38,242 bases of DNA from a virus, in IMG/VR virus record IMGVR_UViG_3300043015_001078, positions 1-38,242 of that record. The stretch is one strand, 5' to 3'. The position numbers and the translations under genes are program-made. Shown piece by piece: positions 1 through 6,812 of the stretch (position 1 is the stretch's first letter; each line of letters opens with the position of its first letter). The notes beneath the pieces were generated by a model. The model was not told where the DNA came from and made no database searches. It saw only the letters and a list, made by a program, of their open reading frames with translations.

Positions 1-123
1 GACGAAGACCGAGAATTGGCTGTAGACGATATGATGCAGGTCACCAATATTTTATTTGAAGGTCTTGACCTACAGGTGTTGTCAGAGAGTGACGGGCAGT
101 TAACCGTTCAGGTCTCTCTTTGA
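1..123 (+). CDS. C-terminal fragment of an unidentified protein
   Basis: The left edge cuts into an open plus-strand frame that encodes about 40 residues and ends with TGA at 121-123. The visible part is acidic and amphipathic (for example DMMQVTNILFEGLDLQ) with no recognisable motif, so I assign no function. Its last 24 bp overlap the end of the convergent thymidine kinase gene. The fragment has no start here, so it is supported only by the absence of stops and the phage-like spacing of the gene ends. Confidence 0.5.
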   Translation, partial: DEDRELAVDDMMQVTNILFEGLDLQVLSESDGQLTVQVSL

Positions 124-714
124 GTGATTCCCAATATGCTCTAAGAAGTGTCTACGACACATGACACGATAATCAATATTGTCGGCGTTGTCTACTATGG
201 TGTCGCTCCCAGTGTTTGCACTACGACCACTCAAGTAGAGGGCGTTGTGAGTCGCCCGTGCCCCGCACCAGCAACGCATACCGTTACTGATTTGTACGAT
301 CCTGTCGCAAAGTTCAATCAGCCGTTTGCTGGCCGTAAACAGTTCGCCCTTGTACGAAGTTAAGAGACCGTAAGCAAAGATATCAATGTCTTGAACGTCT
401 GCTAAGTGCACGAGTTGTTCAATCTGGTCAGTGCTGAAGAACTGTACTTCGTCTACAAAAATGTATGAAATCTTATTGTCCGTCTCTTGTTCGTATTTGG
501 AAACAAGATCAACGATGTTCGTATCATCGTTTATTCCATGTGATAAACTCATTCCGCCCATTCGGTTACTACACACAGACTCGCCTGATCTGTCATTCTT
601 GTTGATGAGTAGAACTTGACCGGGAAAAGCATCTTCGATGTTGAAGTGCGACTGTAAGAGATGGGTGGTCTTCCCTGAAGACATGGTGCCTGTGAGAAAA
701 GTTAGGCGTCCCAT
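100..714 (-). CDS. tdk: Thymidine kinase (type II, TK1-like)
   Basis: Predicted to phosphorylate thymidine to dTMP in the salvage pathway, feeding phage DNA synthesis. The 204-aa protein begins with a P-loop, GTMSSGKTT (about residues 9-17), followed by a Walker B/catalytic segment FVDEVQFF (about 87-93, with E89 the likely base), the lasso region near YKGELF, and a zinc site built from CWCGARATHN (about 148-157) and CRRH (about 186-189). I chose ATG at 714 rather than an upstream in-frame codon because AGGAG lies 5 nt before it and the longer form would run into the upstream zinc-ribbon gene. It follows that gene by 1 nt, so the two form an operon read from the promoter at 942-969. Family assignment is secure. 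Confidence 0.93.
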   Translation of the reverse strand: MGRLTFLTGTMSSGKTTHLLQSHFNIEDAFPGQVLLINKNDRSGESVCSNRMGGMSLSHGINDDTNIVDLVSKYEQETDNKISYIFVDEVQFFSTDQIEQLVHLADVQDIDIFAYGLLTSYKGELFTASKRLIELCDRIVQISNGMRCWCGARATHNALYLSGRSANTGSDTIVDNADNIDYRVMCRRHFLEHIGNHSKRDLNG

Positions 715-715
715 G

Positions 716-934
716 TCACTCCTGTTGTGCGCTGTTCCAGAAAGCGGAACGGTCGGGTCGGTAGGTTGGGGAAACTGTGTTGGGAACGTTTTGGAATCCT
801 GAGACACCGGGAACTGTCAAAACTTTCTTTACACCAGCGCCACACTTGCGACACTCTGTCAAAGTGTCTTCAGAAAATTTCTGGAACACTTCATAGACCC
901 CACAGGTCTCACATTTGTAATCATACATAGGCAT
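716..934 (-). CDS. FmdB-family zinc-ribbon protein
   Basis: A 72-aa protein starting MPMYDYKCETCG with two CxxC knuckles (CETCG at about 8-12 and CRKCG at about 28-32). This is the pattern of the FmdB/CxxC_CxxC_SSSS putative regulatory zinc ribbons, whose molecular role is mostly unknown. The C-terminal half is polar and probably disordered. It sits directly upstream of thymidine kinase with a 1-nt gap. There is no convincing Shine-Dalgarno sequence, but a strong -10 (TATAAT) ends 7 nt before the ATG, so the transcript probably begins at or next to the start codon. Confidence 0.85.
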   Translation of the reverse strand: MPMYDYKCETCGVYEVFQKFSEDTLTECRKCGAGVKKVLTVPGVSGFQNVPNTVSPTYRPDRSAFWNSAQQE

Positions 935-941
935 GTTTCTT

Positions 942-969
942 ATTATACCATCTGACTGGCTTTTGGCAA
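942..969 (-). promoter_or_regulatory. Promoter of the zinc-ribbon/thymidine kinase operon, leaderless type
   Basis: On the minus strand TTGCCA (964-969), a 16-nt spacer and TATAAT (942-947) form a near-consensus sigma-70/SigA promoter. The -10 ends 7 nt before the ATG at 934, so the predicted transcription start falls on or beside the start codon. The -35 region is near-palindromic (TTGGCAA), and a weaker plus-strand -10 (TACAAT, 983-988) lies 14 nt beyond it and may serve the secreted protein gene. Confidence 0.65.
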
Positions 970-1021
970 GTCCTCGCCACGATACAATAATACTAGGTGT
1001 TAGTGGTAGGCGAGGTGTTTT

Positions 1022-3637
1022 ATGCTGCGTAAAGGCAGAACCTACAAAAGAATGGCTAAAGCGGCGCTTGTGTGGGTTTTTGCACTAGCGTGGTTTGCCC
1101 CGGTTCCCGCAGCAGCCGCTACATACACAGTTACTGAGGAATCTGACTGGTATTTCGAAGTTTCGCAGGACAATACCAGTGTTGTCATCTACGGTAACTC
1201 CAACAGTTCCTGTGAGGAACTAACGTCTGATCCGTACTTGTGGCTATATGACCTGTCCGGCACATTGATAATTGACAATGATGACGGCAACCACAACGAT
1301 CAAGACCAGTGTGTGTCAGCAAAGATTGACACCACGCTGGATGCAGGTGTTTATCGCCTTAGGGCGGGCTATTACCCCGGTCAGGTTGGCCCGGGTTACG
1401 AAAATGGTGAATACGCACTTGTTTCTGATGAAACGCTTGCCACCAACTTCAGCACATACAGCGGTGTCAGGTTCTCTTATGTTCCTGCGTACATTGAGCA
1501 GACGATTGACGTTTCGTCATATGCGGGAGAGATTGACTCCATTATCGTCACTCCGCTTGTAAGGCGTTCTGGCGATGTAAATGACTACGTTCACACGCAG
1601 TACGCCGCATACGACGCATCAGGCAACCTTCTTCAAGGCAACATAACCGCATCCGCCCCAACATCTTGGACTGAGGTTCCTTCCTTCTGGTTCTCAGCCT
1701 CTACCTCTACGAATGTTCAAGATTCAACATCGTGGGACACAGTTAAGATTCGCATCTGGGCAAAAGATGGCGAAGGTTGGGGAGGCAACTACGGAACCGA
1801 AATCAAAGAAGTCGCTTTCAAAGCAAAACTTGATGGGAGCACCGAATGGACAGACCTCACCAACCTGCTCACTAATCCTCAGTTCAACTCCATTAACAGT
1901 AACTCTGTACCGAATGGCTGGTCGTCTAACGCTTCGTGGGACACATGCCAAGGTTTGACTTCTTCTACACTTTGTGGATTTGTTCAAAACACTTGGACTT
2001 GGGCGACGCCTGCCACTACAACAACGACCACGACGACAATTCCTCAAACAATAGGCGATCCTACCAACTTGACTTTAACCGTTGACTACTACAACGGCAC
2101 AGTCAAAGCCGATTGGGATGCCCCAACTGACGGAAACGTCGATCCAGAACGTTACGCTATTGGGTTTGGTCTGAATGACGATGGTAACGCTGGGCCGTAT
2201 GGTGTGGCAACTGGTAACGTCGGGGACGAAAATGCCTTAGTGACTGAGTACACATTCAATGCTTCTTACATAGAGCAGTTGTTCAACGAAGCACACGGTT
2301 TGTTCAACGTTAATGTTCGCTCGGATAACGACACTAACGCTTTATACTCTAGTTGGACACCCATTGTATCCGCTTCCATCATGAACATGCCGGACGTTGT
2401 TGACAATCAGACCTATGAGCGAAATGACGCTACTGGTGATCTCACGTTTAGTTGGGATGCTTCTAGCGACGGATTTGTCGATCCTACACACTATAAGATT
2501 GCTTGGAACCAACTTGGGAATCCATGGGAAATAGACGAGTCTAATATTGTTTATACTCAAAACATTTCGTCTACTTCTTACACGGTTGCCTACGATGATC
2601 TAGGTAGTGCAACGTGGTACTTCAACATTCTTGCTTGTGGTTCTGAGAACGATTGTCATGTTGGTGGTACAATGGAAATTCAAGTTTCAGAAGGTAATCC
2701 TCCGGCGACCACGACCACGACCACGACCACCGTTCCACCAACCACAACTACAACTACAACAACTACGACGACCTTGCCTCCAACGACGACCACAACCACT
2801 ACAATACCTGTAACGACAACAACGACGTTGCCGCCAACGACTACGACGACGGTAGCGCCTACAACAACGACAACGGAGGCACCGCCATCAACGACAACGA
2901 CAACCGTACCGCCTACGACGACTACGGTAACCCCGACTACGACTACATCGACAAGCACTACAACTACCAGCACTTCCACGACAACCACCACATCGTCAAC
3001 GACAACGACTACAGTCGCCCCCACTACGACTATGCCAACGAGTACGACGATCCCGAGGACGCCGCCTACAACAACCACCGTGCCGCCGACGCTAGAAGAG
3101 GAACGAGCGGCTGAAACAAAAGTAGAGTTTGAAGAACTAGGTATTGACACCGAGGGTGTTGACCTGCTTGAAGTAGATGTCGCAGAAGTTAAAATCGTTG
3201 AAGAACTGGACGAGTTGGACGAAGAACTAGCCGAAGAGTTTTTGGATGTCGTTGACGGTGAAATCACCACGGAAGAAATTGGAAGCCTTGTCACTGACGA
3301 AAACTTTGACGAAATTTCTGACGATGCTAAGGCAGTCCTTGTAGTCGCCATCAACGAAGCGGACGATGAAGTCAAGGAGAAATTTGAGGAAACTGTAGAC
3401 ATCTTTGATGACGAAGCCTACAACGAATATATCGCTGAAGGCTCTACTGTTGATACTGAAACTCGTCGTACTGTTGTTGCTGCAAGTGCAGCCGTAACTG
3501 TTGCCGCCGCTGCTGCATCTGCTGGTCCGTCTGGTCCTTCTGGCGGCGGCGGTGGTTCTGGCGGCGGAGGTGGAGGCCCCGGAGGCGACTCTGGTGGCGG
3601 AAATAAAAAAGGAAGTTCTAGAAGAAGGTCTCGGTGA
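1022..3637 (+). CDS. Secreted multidomain Thr-rich (mucin-like) protein
   Basis: An 871-aa protein with a clear signal peptide: basic n-region, hydrophobic core (about 13-28) and an Ala-rich cleavage site near AAA-AT (about 33). Reading on: a pre-peptidase C-terminal-like beta domain (about 35-135), a carbohydrate-binding-like beta region (about 140-310), a short Thr run, two fibronectin-III-like domains (about 345-455 and 457-560), a long Thr-rich linker (about 563-690), an acidic helical domain (about 692-815), an Ala-rich hydrophobic stretch (about 822-840), a Gly-rich segment and a basic tail ending RRRSR. Domain names are by resemblance. The architecture suggests export and retention at the host envelope, or a virion adhesion role. 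Weak ribosome site AGGCGAGG precedes ATG 1022. It lies directly upstream of small membrane proteins that look like the lysis module. Confidence 0.75.
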   Translation: MLRKGRTYKRMAKAALVWVFALAWFAPVPAAAATYTVTEESDWYFEVSQDNTSVVIYGNSNSSCEELTSDPYLWLYDLSGTLIIDNDDGNHNDQDQCVSAKIDTTLDAGVYRLRAGYYPGQVGPGYENGEYALVSDETLATNFSTYSGVRFSYVPAYIEQTIDVSSYAGEIDSIIVTPLVRRSGDVNDYVHTQYAAYDASGNLLQGNITASAPTSWTEVPSFWFSASTSTNVQDSTSWDTVKIRIWAKDGEGWGGNYGTEIKEVAFKAKLDGSTEWTDLTNLLTNPQFNSINSNSVPNGWSSNASWDTCQGLTSSTLCGFVQNTWTWATPATTTTTTTTIPQTIGDPTNLTLTVDYYNGTVKADWDAPTDGNVDPERYAIGFGLNDDGNAGPYGVATGNVGDENALVTEYTFNASYIEQLFNEAHGLFNVNVRSDNDTNALYSSWTPIVSASIMNMPDVVDNQTYERNDATGDLTFSWDASSDGFVDPTHYKIAWNQLGNPWEIDESNIVYTQNISSTSYTVAYDDLGSATWYFNILACGSENDCHVGGTMEIQVSEGNPPATTTTTTTTVPPTTTTTTTTTTTLPPTTTTTTTIPVTTTTTLPPTTTTTVAPTTTTTEAPPSTTTTTVPPTTTTVTPTTTTSTSTTTTSTSTTTTTSSTTTTTVAPTTTMPTSTTIPRTPPTTTTVPPTLEEERAAETKVEFEELGIDTEGVDLLEVDVAEVKIVEELDELDEELAEEFLDVVDGEITTEEIGSLVTDENFDEISDDAKAVLVVAINEADDEVKEKFEETVDIFDDEAYNEYIAEGSTVDTETRRTVVAASAAVTVAAAAASAGPSGPSGGGGGSGGGGGGPGGDSGGGNKKGSSRRRSR
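2707..3090 (+). repeat. Low-complexity ACN-codon tract encoding a Thr-rich linker
   Basis: A degenerate run of ACN threonine codons, interrupted by short Pro/Val/Ala/Ser segments such as VPPTTTT, covers about 128 codons. All four Thr codons are mixed, so protein composition rather than a perfect DNA repeat is conserved. Long poly-Thr linkers of this type are common in secreted proteins of Acidimicrobiia and related actinobacteria. The reverse strand gives a long Val-rich open frame that is only a shadow. Confidence 0.85.
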
Positions 3638-3648
3638 AAGGAGGCACC

Positions 3649-3873
3649 ATGAAAGAAAAAATTAAACTAGCAGTTGGAGCCGTCCGTCGAATGGGTAGAG
3701 AAATGCTGTACCTTGGATGGACATTAGCAGGTACGGGGTTGGTGTTAATCACGCTTTCTTCGACCACGTTGAAGCAGGGAATATATATTTCCTTCGCCGG
3801 TCTTGCACTGCACCTGTTTGGTACTGTATTAGACTATGTAGATGATGAGAGAAGCGATGACAGCGACGACTAA
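3649..3873 (+). CDS. Small membrane protein with two predicted TM segments
   Basis: A 74-aa protein starting MKEKIKLAVG. It has a basic N-terminus, two hydrophobic segments (about 20-38 and 44-62) and an acidic C-terminus (DDERSDDSDD). ATG 3649 is preceded by AAAGGAGG and lies 11 nt after the stop of the secreted protein, so I prefer it to the upstream GTG. Topology and position just before two holin-like genes suggest a lysis-associated role (holin partner, antiholin or spanin-like), but no family is recognised. Confidence 0.7.
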   Translation: MKEKIKLAVGAVRRMGREMLYLGWTLAGTGLVLITLSSTTLKQGIYISFAGLALHLFGTVLDYVDDERSDDSDD

Positions 3874-4108
3874 ACTTATTTGGAACACTATCGGTAGAAT
3901 TTTCGCCGTGTTCTTGATGAACGCTATGGCTATTATCGGTAGTTCAAGTCTTATTGGTGGTATTGAGCCGTGGAAGGCTGCGTTCCTTGCTGGCGCTACT
4001 GCGGCGGCTACGGTATTGCAGAAACTTGCTGCGGCTTATGCTGATGATGGTAAGGTTACTACTGACGAGATTGATGCAGCGTTTAGCCTTTCGCAAAAGA
4101 AAAGTTGA
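3857..4108 (+). CDS. Holin-like membrane protein
   Basis: An 83-aa protein (MTATTKLIW...) with a hydrophobic segment around residues 9-32, a Gly/Ala-rich second segment around 36-57, and a polar C-terminus containing DDGKVTTDEIDAAF, which resembles an EF-hand-like loop. This layout matches small actinobacteriophage holins of the r1t type. I choose ATG 3857 because a GAGAG site lies in front of it; ATG 3842 is an in-frame alternative that adds five residues. It overlaps the preceding gene by 17 nt, implying translational coupling. Holin function is inferred from topology and neighbours only. Confidence 0.62.
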   Translation: MTATTKLIWNTIGRIFAVFLMNAMAIIGSSSLIGGIEPWKAAFLAGATAAATVLQKLAAAYADDGKVTTDEIDAAFSLSQKKS

Positions 4109-4155
4109 GATAATATTTACATAAATGTGCTCTGCTATAGGCATATTACGTATGG

Positions 4156-4204
4156 TAGAATATCAGTGAGGCAAATAGCCTTGTAATTATCCCCTAACAA
4201 GGAG
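4156..4204 (+). promoter_or_regulatory. Extended -10 promoter and possible RNA switch before the second holin-like gene
   Basis: TGG-TAGAAT (4153-4161) is an extended -10 with a weak -35; transcription should start near 4168. The leader can form hairpin A (AGGC 4169-4172 with GCCT 4178-4181) or hairpin B (CCTTGT 4179-4184 with ACAAGG 4197-4202). The two share 4179-4181 and are mutually exclusive. Hairpin B covers part of the AAGGAG ribosome site (4199-4204). This is a structural inference; the stems are short. Confidence 0.35.
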
Positions 4205-4211
4205 AATACTT

Positions 4212-4409
4212 ATGGATATGAGCATCTACAAGCAGGTTGGAGAGCGTGCCCTTATGACATTCGCCCAGACATTTCTGGCAATGTTTGTCGTGACTGACAT
4301 GGCTTCAGCCAAGGGTGCTGCGACGGCTGCTGTTGCCGCCGCCCTTTCAGTAGTGAAGTCATTCGCTGCTACTAAGGTTGGCGACAAATCAACGGCTTCT
4401 CTCGTCTGA
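4212..4409 (+). CDS. Holin-like small membrane protein
   Basis: A 65-aa protein (MDMSIYKQVGERALMTFAQT...) with a central hydrophobic region of about residues 15-28 and a second Ala-rich segment (about 33-53), like the Ala-rich small holins of actinobacteriophages. AGGAG sits 7 nt before the ATG. It resembles the C-terminal Ala-rich portion of the previous protein only in composition. It is the last plus-strand gene before a strong bidirectional terminator, consistent with the end of a lysis operon. No endolysin is visible in this window. Confidence 0.65.
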   Translation: MDMSIYKQVGERALMTFAQTFLAMFVVTDMASAKGAATAAVAAALSVVKSFAATKVGDKSTASLV

Positions 4410-4427
4410 GCGTAGTGCCCGTATCGC

Positions 4428-4457
4428 TTGATTAACCACCTAGCGGTACACTAGTAT
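4428..4457 (+). promoter_or_regulatory. Possible promoter for a short transcript
   Basis: TTGATT (4428-4433), an 18-nt spacer and TAGTAT (4452-4457) make a plausible promoter in the gap after the holin-like gene. Transcription from about 4464 would reach the terminator at 4515-4552 after about 90 nt without a plausible reading frame, so it could make a small RNA. No homology supports this. Confidence 0.25.
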
Positions 4458-4514
4458 ATGGTTGTTAGCGGGATTGGCTTTTGCTCCTTTTGTGTCGTTC
4501 CCTAACAGGGAAGA

Positions 4515-4552
4515 AACCCCGGTCACTTCGGTGACTGGGGTTCTTTCTTTTT
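4515..4552. terminator. Bidirectional intrinsic terminator
   Basis: A 12-bp stem (AACCCCGGTCAC, 4515-4526, with GTGACTGGGGTT, 4531-4542; one G-U pair on the plus strand) closed by a TTCG tetraloop and followed by a T-rich run (4541-4552). The opposite strand has A-rich sequence upstream (4511-4516) that gives a short U tract. It separates the convergent lysis-region genes from the minus-strand gene at 4523-4831, whose stop codon lies inside the hairpin. Confidence 0.88.
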
Positions 4553-4831
4553 ACGGGCACGTTTTTGCGGAATGTGCTTCAAGCGCTCAACCTGAATAGA
4601 ACGCCACTGTCCATGACCGTGCGAGCCTCCCCACAGGTCGATCCATTCACTCTGTGGGTCTAGGTTAGTGTTCACCACGTGGCGCATGAACTTGTACTTG
4701 CCTTGCTCTCCCTTGATACGACATTCGTCCCCTTTAGTAAGGGTGACTTGCGGTGATATTTGATATGAGTCGGAGACAACCCATCCTTGTGGTGGGCCGA
4801 CAGGTTTAGTTGTTTTAAGTTTTCTAGCCAT
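4523..4831 (-). CDS. Small basic phage protein of unknown function
   Basis: A 102-aa protein with Lys/Arg-rich ends (MARKLKTTK... and KRARKKK near the C-terminus) and a central beta-like part containing GWVVSDSY, GKYKFMRHV and WIDLWGG. I recognise this as a common actinobacteriophage hypothetical family with a SH3-like or beta-barrel feel, but no function is established. The basic ends suggest nucleic-acid binding. AAGGAGG lies 8 nt before the ATG. It follows recA on the minus strand; a TTGACA at 4879-4884 overlaps the recA stop, and TAGTAT (4859-4864) is only 14 nt away, so a private promoter is possible but weak. Confidence 0.75.
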   Translation of the reverse strand: MARKLKTTKPVGPPQGWVVSDSYQISPQVTLTKGDECRIKGEQGKYKFMRHVVNTNLDPQSEWIDLWGGSHGHGQWRSIQVERLKHIPQKRARKKKEPQSPK

Positions 4832-4880
4832 AGTAGTTTCCTCCTTAGATACGAAAGGATACTACATATGATAGCGTCTG

Positions 4881-5855
4881 TCAAATGGATGAATAGATTG
4901 TATCGGCAATCGTTTCTCGGATTTCTTCATTTTCATCCAAGAATGCTTTGGTGTTGGCACGGCCCTGTCCGATGTTTTCACCCTTGTAAGCATACCATGC
5001 ACCCTTCTTATCAAGGATGCCCATTTCGACAGCAATGTCTACAATGTCTCCGGTGCGGCTGATTCCCTCACCATATGCAATTTCAAACTCTGCTTGACGG
5101 AAAGGCGGAGCGCACTTGTTCTTGACTACCTTAACTCGTGTCTTATTACCGGACGCTTCGCCACCATCCTTAAGCGTTTCGATGCGACGAATGTCCATTC
5201 GGACTGAAGCGTAGAACTTGAGTGCCTTGCCGCCAGTAGTTACTTCGGGCGAACCAAACATTACACCAATCTTTTCCCGCAACTGGTTGATCATGATCAG
5301 TGTGGTCTTGGAATGATTTAGATTAGCAACAATCTTGCGCATGGCTTGAGACATCAGTCTTGCGTGAAGCCCGACATGGCTATCGCCCATCTCGCCGTCA
5401 ATTTCTGCACGAGGGGTAAGTGCTGCTACTGAGTCCACGACCACAACGTCTAGAGCGCCCGACTCAATCAACTTGTTCGTGATTGTCAGCGCCTGCTCAC
5501 CGGTATCTGGCTGTGATACGAGAAGGTCATCAATGTTGCATCCGATTGCCTTAGCGTACACGGGGTCTAGTGCGTGCTCTGCGTCGATAAAAGCACACTT
5601 TCCGCCATTCTTTTGGGCCTCTGCAATAATGTGAAGCGCAATAGTAGTCTTACCAGAAGACTCGGGGCCATAGATTTCTGTAACTCGTCCACGAGGCACG
5701 CCTCCAACACCCAAGGCTAAGTCAAGGGCGATAGAGCCGGTTGAAATCGTTTCGATCTGCATTGAAGCGGCGTCACCGAGACGCATGATGCTTCCTGTGC
5801 CAAACTGCTTTTCGATTTGACCTAGAGCGTCTTCAAGAAGTTTATCTTTATCCAT
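4881..5855 (-). CDS. recA: RecA recombinase
   Basis: A 324-aa RecA that catalyses homologous pairing and strand exchange and could also trigger LexA-type autocleavage. It contains the Walker [10 protein letters not shown] (about 63-71), the EHALDP segment, VVDSVAAL (Walker B, about 138-145), the L1 [12 protein letters not shown] and L2 regions, and the NQLREKIG motif. It is slightly shorter than cellular RecA (about 350 aa), lacking most of the acidic C-terminal tail. Starts at ATG 5855, directly 6 nt after a strong -10, with no Shine-Dalgarno sequence, so the message is probably leaderless. It coexists with a Rad52-like annealase and Cas4-like nuclease further on. Confidence 0.97.
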   Translation of the reverse strand: MDKDKLLEDALGQIEKQFGTGSIMRLGDAASMQIETISTGSIALDLALGVGGVPRGRVTEIYGPESSGKTTIALHIIAEAQKNGGKCAFIDAEHALDPVYAKAIGCNIDDLLVSQPDTGEQALTITNKLIESGALDVVVVDSVAALTPRAEIDGEMGDSHVGLHARLMSQAMRKIVANLNHSKTTLIMINQLREKIGVMFGSPEVTTGGKALKFYASVRMDIRRIETLKDGGEASGNKTRVKVVKNKCAPPFRQAEFEIAYGEGISRTGDIVDIAVEMGILDKKGAWYAYKGENIGQGRANTKAFLDENEEIRETIADTIYSSI

Positions 5856-5861
5856 AGTCGT

Positions 5862-5890
5862 ATTGTAGGTTGTCAGTGGCTTGCAGTCAA
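5862..5890 (-). promoter_or_regulatory. recA promoter, leaderless type
   Basis: On the minus strand TTGACT (5885-5890), a 17-nt spacer and TACAAT (5862-5867) form a strong promoter. The -10 ends 6 nt before the recA ATG (5855), placing the transcription start on the A of ATG. I see no clear LexA/SOS box. The neighbouring plus-strand promoter lies less than 40 nt away, so the two divergent units share this region. Confidence 0.72.
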
Positions 5891-5896
5891 GAGGGC

Positions 5897-5905
5897 TGGT
5901 ATTAT
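5897..5905 (+). promoter_or_regulatory. Extended -10 promoter, leaderless type
   Basis: TGG-TATTAT (5897-5905) is an extended -10; the 17-nt-spaced -35 position (TGGCTT) is weak, as is usual for extended -10 promoters. ATG 5912 begins 6 nt after the hexamer and has no Shine-Dalgarno sequence, predicting a leaderless mRNA. Confidence 0.55.
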
Positions 5906-5911
5906 ATCTTT

Positions 5912-6277
5912 ATGAGTAAGCGAGGACCAAAGCGTTTAGTCACTCAGGCAGTACGCTTAGGTGAGTACGGACAAACTAAGTGGCATATTGAGTTGGAGTG
6001 TGGGCACGCTGTTGACAGCGCCCGCAAGCCTAAGGTGAACGAAGACCGCCTATGCTGTAAAACTTGTATTGCTCCTCCTGCCCCCGTTCCTCTGATGGAG
6101 GTGCTGTCTGATGATAGAGAAGACCGTGACTTCTTCACCGCTTATGATCCGATGGAAGACATTCGGGTGCGTGCGGCAATTGCTTCTAAAGTCGGAGTCC
6201 CTATGGATCAGGTGGAACTTGTGAACGGAACCGCTACGGTGTTTCTTGATGCTCAGCAAGTTCGTAGGCTGGTTTGA
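5912..6277 (+). CDS. Small Cys/His protein, putative zinc-binding
   Basis: A 121-aa protein starting MSKRGPKRLV. A CGH motif (about residue 28-30) and RLCCKTC (about 45-51) are arranged like a small treble-clef or zinc-ribbon site; this CGH/CxxC layout is common in actinobacteriophage hypothetical proteins. The C-terminal part (about 75-121) is a mixed alpha/beta segment with no recognised motif. I use ATG 5912 rather than the upstream in-frame ATG at 5870 because the extended -10 lies inside that extension and recA promoter sequences occupy it. Divergent from recA. Confidence 0.7.
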   Translation: MSKRGPKRLVTQAVRLGEYGQTKWHIELECGHAVDSARKPKVNEDRLCCKTCIAPPAPVPLMEVLSDDREDRDFFTAYDPMEDIRVRAAIASKVGVPMDQVELVNGTATVFLDAQQVRRLV

Positions 6278-6760
6278 TTTTGGGCATTTCTCTACCTACC
6301 CTTTCGTGTGGTAGTTGACGCTAACGCACGAGAGGCTGGGACGAACCCATATGGTTTATTCAAGGCTGTTCACTTCATGGACCCCAAACACCGCCTATTT
6401 TTTCAGCGATGCCCACTCTCCCTAGATATGGCTCTAGTTGCCCGTGTGCCGGAACCGCATGGGCGTTTGCTTGTTCCGAACCTGTTCCTCAAGGCTTGAT
6501 GGTCTCCGTGCAGGGACTGGCATCTCGTCAAAGATGTTGTTCCAGTGTATCGTGCGATTCAAATCGTTCCTCTTTGGGCAGGCGTGCCCTCTTAGTCTTC
6601 AAAGTACCAGTTGCGTAACGAGTGTAACCCTCCGGTCCTTCAGTGAACGTTTATGTCATCGGGATTTCCCGGTTGCAGTCTTTTGGTAGTTTGCTCCTTC
6701 TGTAGTGTGCTCATAGGGTAGCCGCACGTGGGGGGTGTTGTCAAGTATGTGACTTTTCGG
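6278..6760. other. Gene-free, hairpin-dense block; possible structured RNA
   Basis: About 480 bp without a credible gene: the open frames here lack ribosome sites, and their products look random. The sequence is unusually rich in short hairpins: 6344-6347/6353-6356, 6422-6426/6433-6437, 6440-6446/6458-6464 (7 bp, one G-U), 6521-6525/6532-6536, 6555-6559/6562-6566 and 6576-6580/6585-6589 (GGGCA-GGCG-TGCCC). I checked for tRNA, tmRNA and RNase P signatures and saw none. It could be a non-coding RNA, an origin or a decayed gene; strand is unknown. Confidence 0.4.
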
Positions 6761-6774
6761 TTGATGGCTTGACA
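6739..6774. promoter_or_regulatory. Inverted repeat over the whiB-like promoter, possible operator
   Basis: TGTCAAG (6739-6745) and CTTGACA (6768-6774) form a perfect 7-bp inverted repeat with a 22-nt centre. The right arm lies in the spacer of the promoter at 6761-6789, and the arms extend imperfectly (GGTGTTGTCAAG against CTTGACACC). The placement is that expected of a repressor or activator site, for example autoregulation by the WhiB-like protein or host sigma partner. Confidence 0.35.
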
Positions 6775-6789
6775 CCGTTTAGGTACACT
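6761..6789 (+). promoter_or_regulatory. Promoter of the whiB-like gene
   Basis: TTGATG (6761-6766), a 17-nt spacer and TACACT (6784-6789). Transcription would start near 6796, giving a leader of about 17 nt that carries GGAG before ATG 6813. A perfect TTGACA at 6769-6774 lies within the spacer but has no good -10 at a matching distance. Confidence 0.5.
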
Positions 6790-6812
6790 ACGTTTATCAT
6801 GGAGAAATTTCA

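Noticed and set aside
2680-3402. Long minus-strand open frame, Val/Ser-rich
   Set aside because: It is the antisense of the ACN-codon Thr tract and acidic segment; such repeats avoid stops on the reverse strand, and there is no ribosome site or domain.
3600-3620. A-rich slippery site near the end of the secreted protein gene
   Set aside because: The run of A falls in codons AAT AAA AAA GGA, which does not fit X XXY YYZ in frame, and no second frame with coding potential follows.
6540-6575. tRNA-like T-arm TTCAAAT
   Set aside because: Flanking bases do not form the 5-bp T stem, and no acceptor or anticodon arm can be drawn.
6308-6689. Three overlapping plus-strand open frames in the gene-free block
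   Set aside because: They lack ribosome sites, overlap each other in different frames, and have odd composition; none resembles a protein family.
6278-6760. tmRNA or RNase P RNA
   Set aside because: No GGTTTCGAC-type 5' end, tag-coding stretch, CCA-ended acceptor or RNase P core sequence was found.
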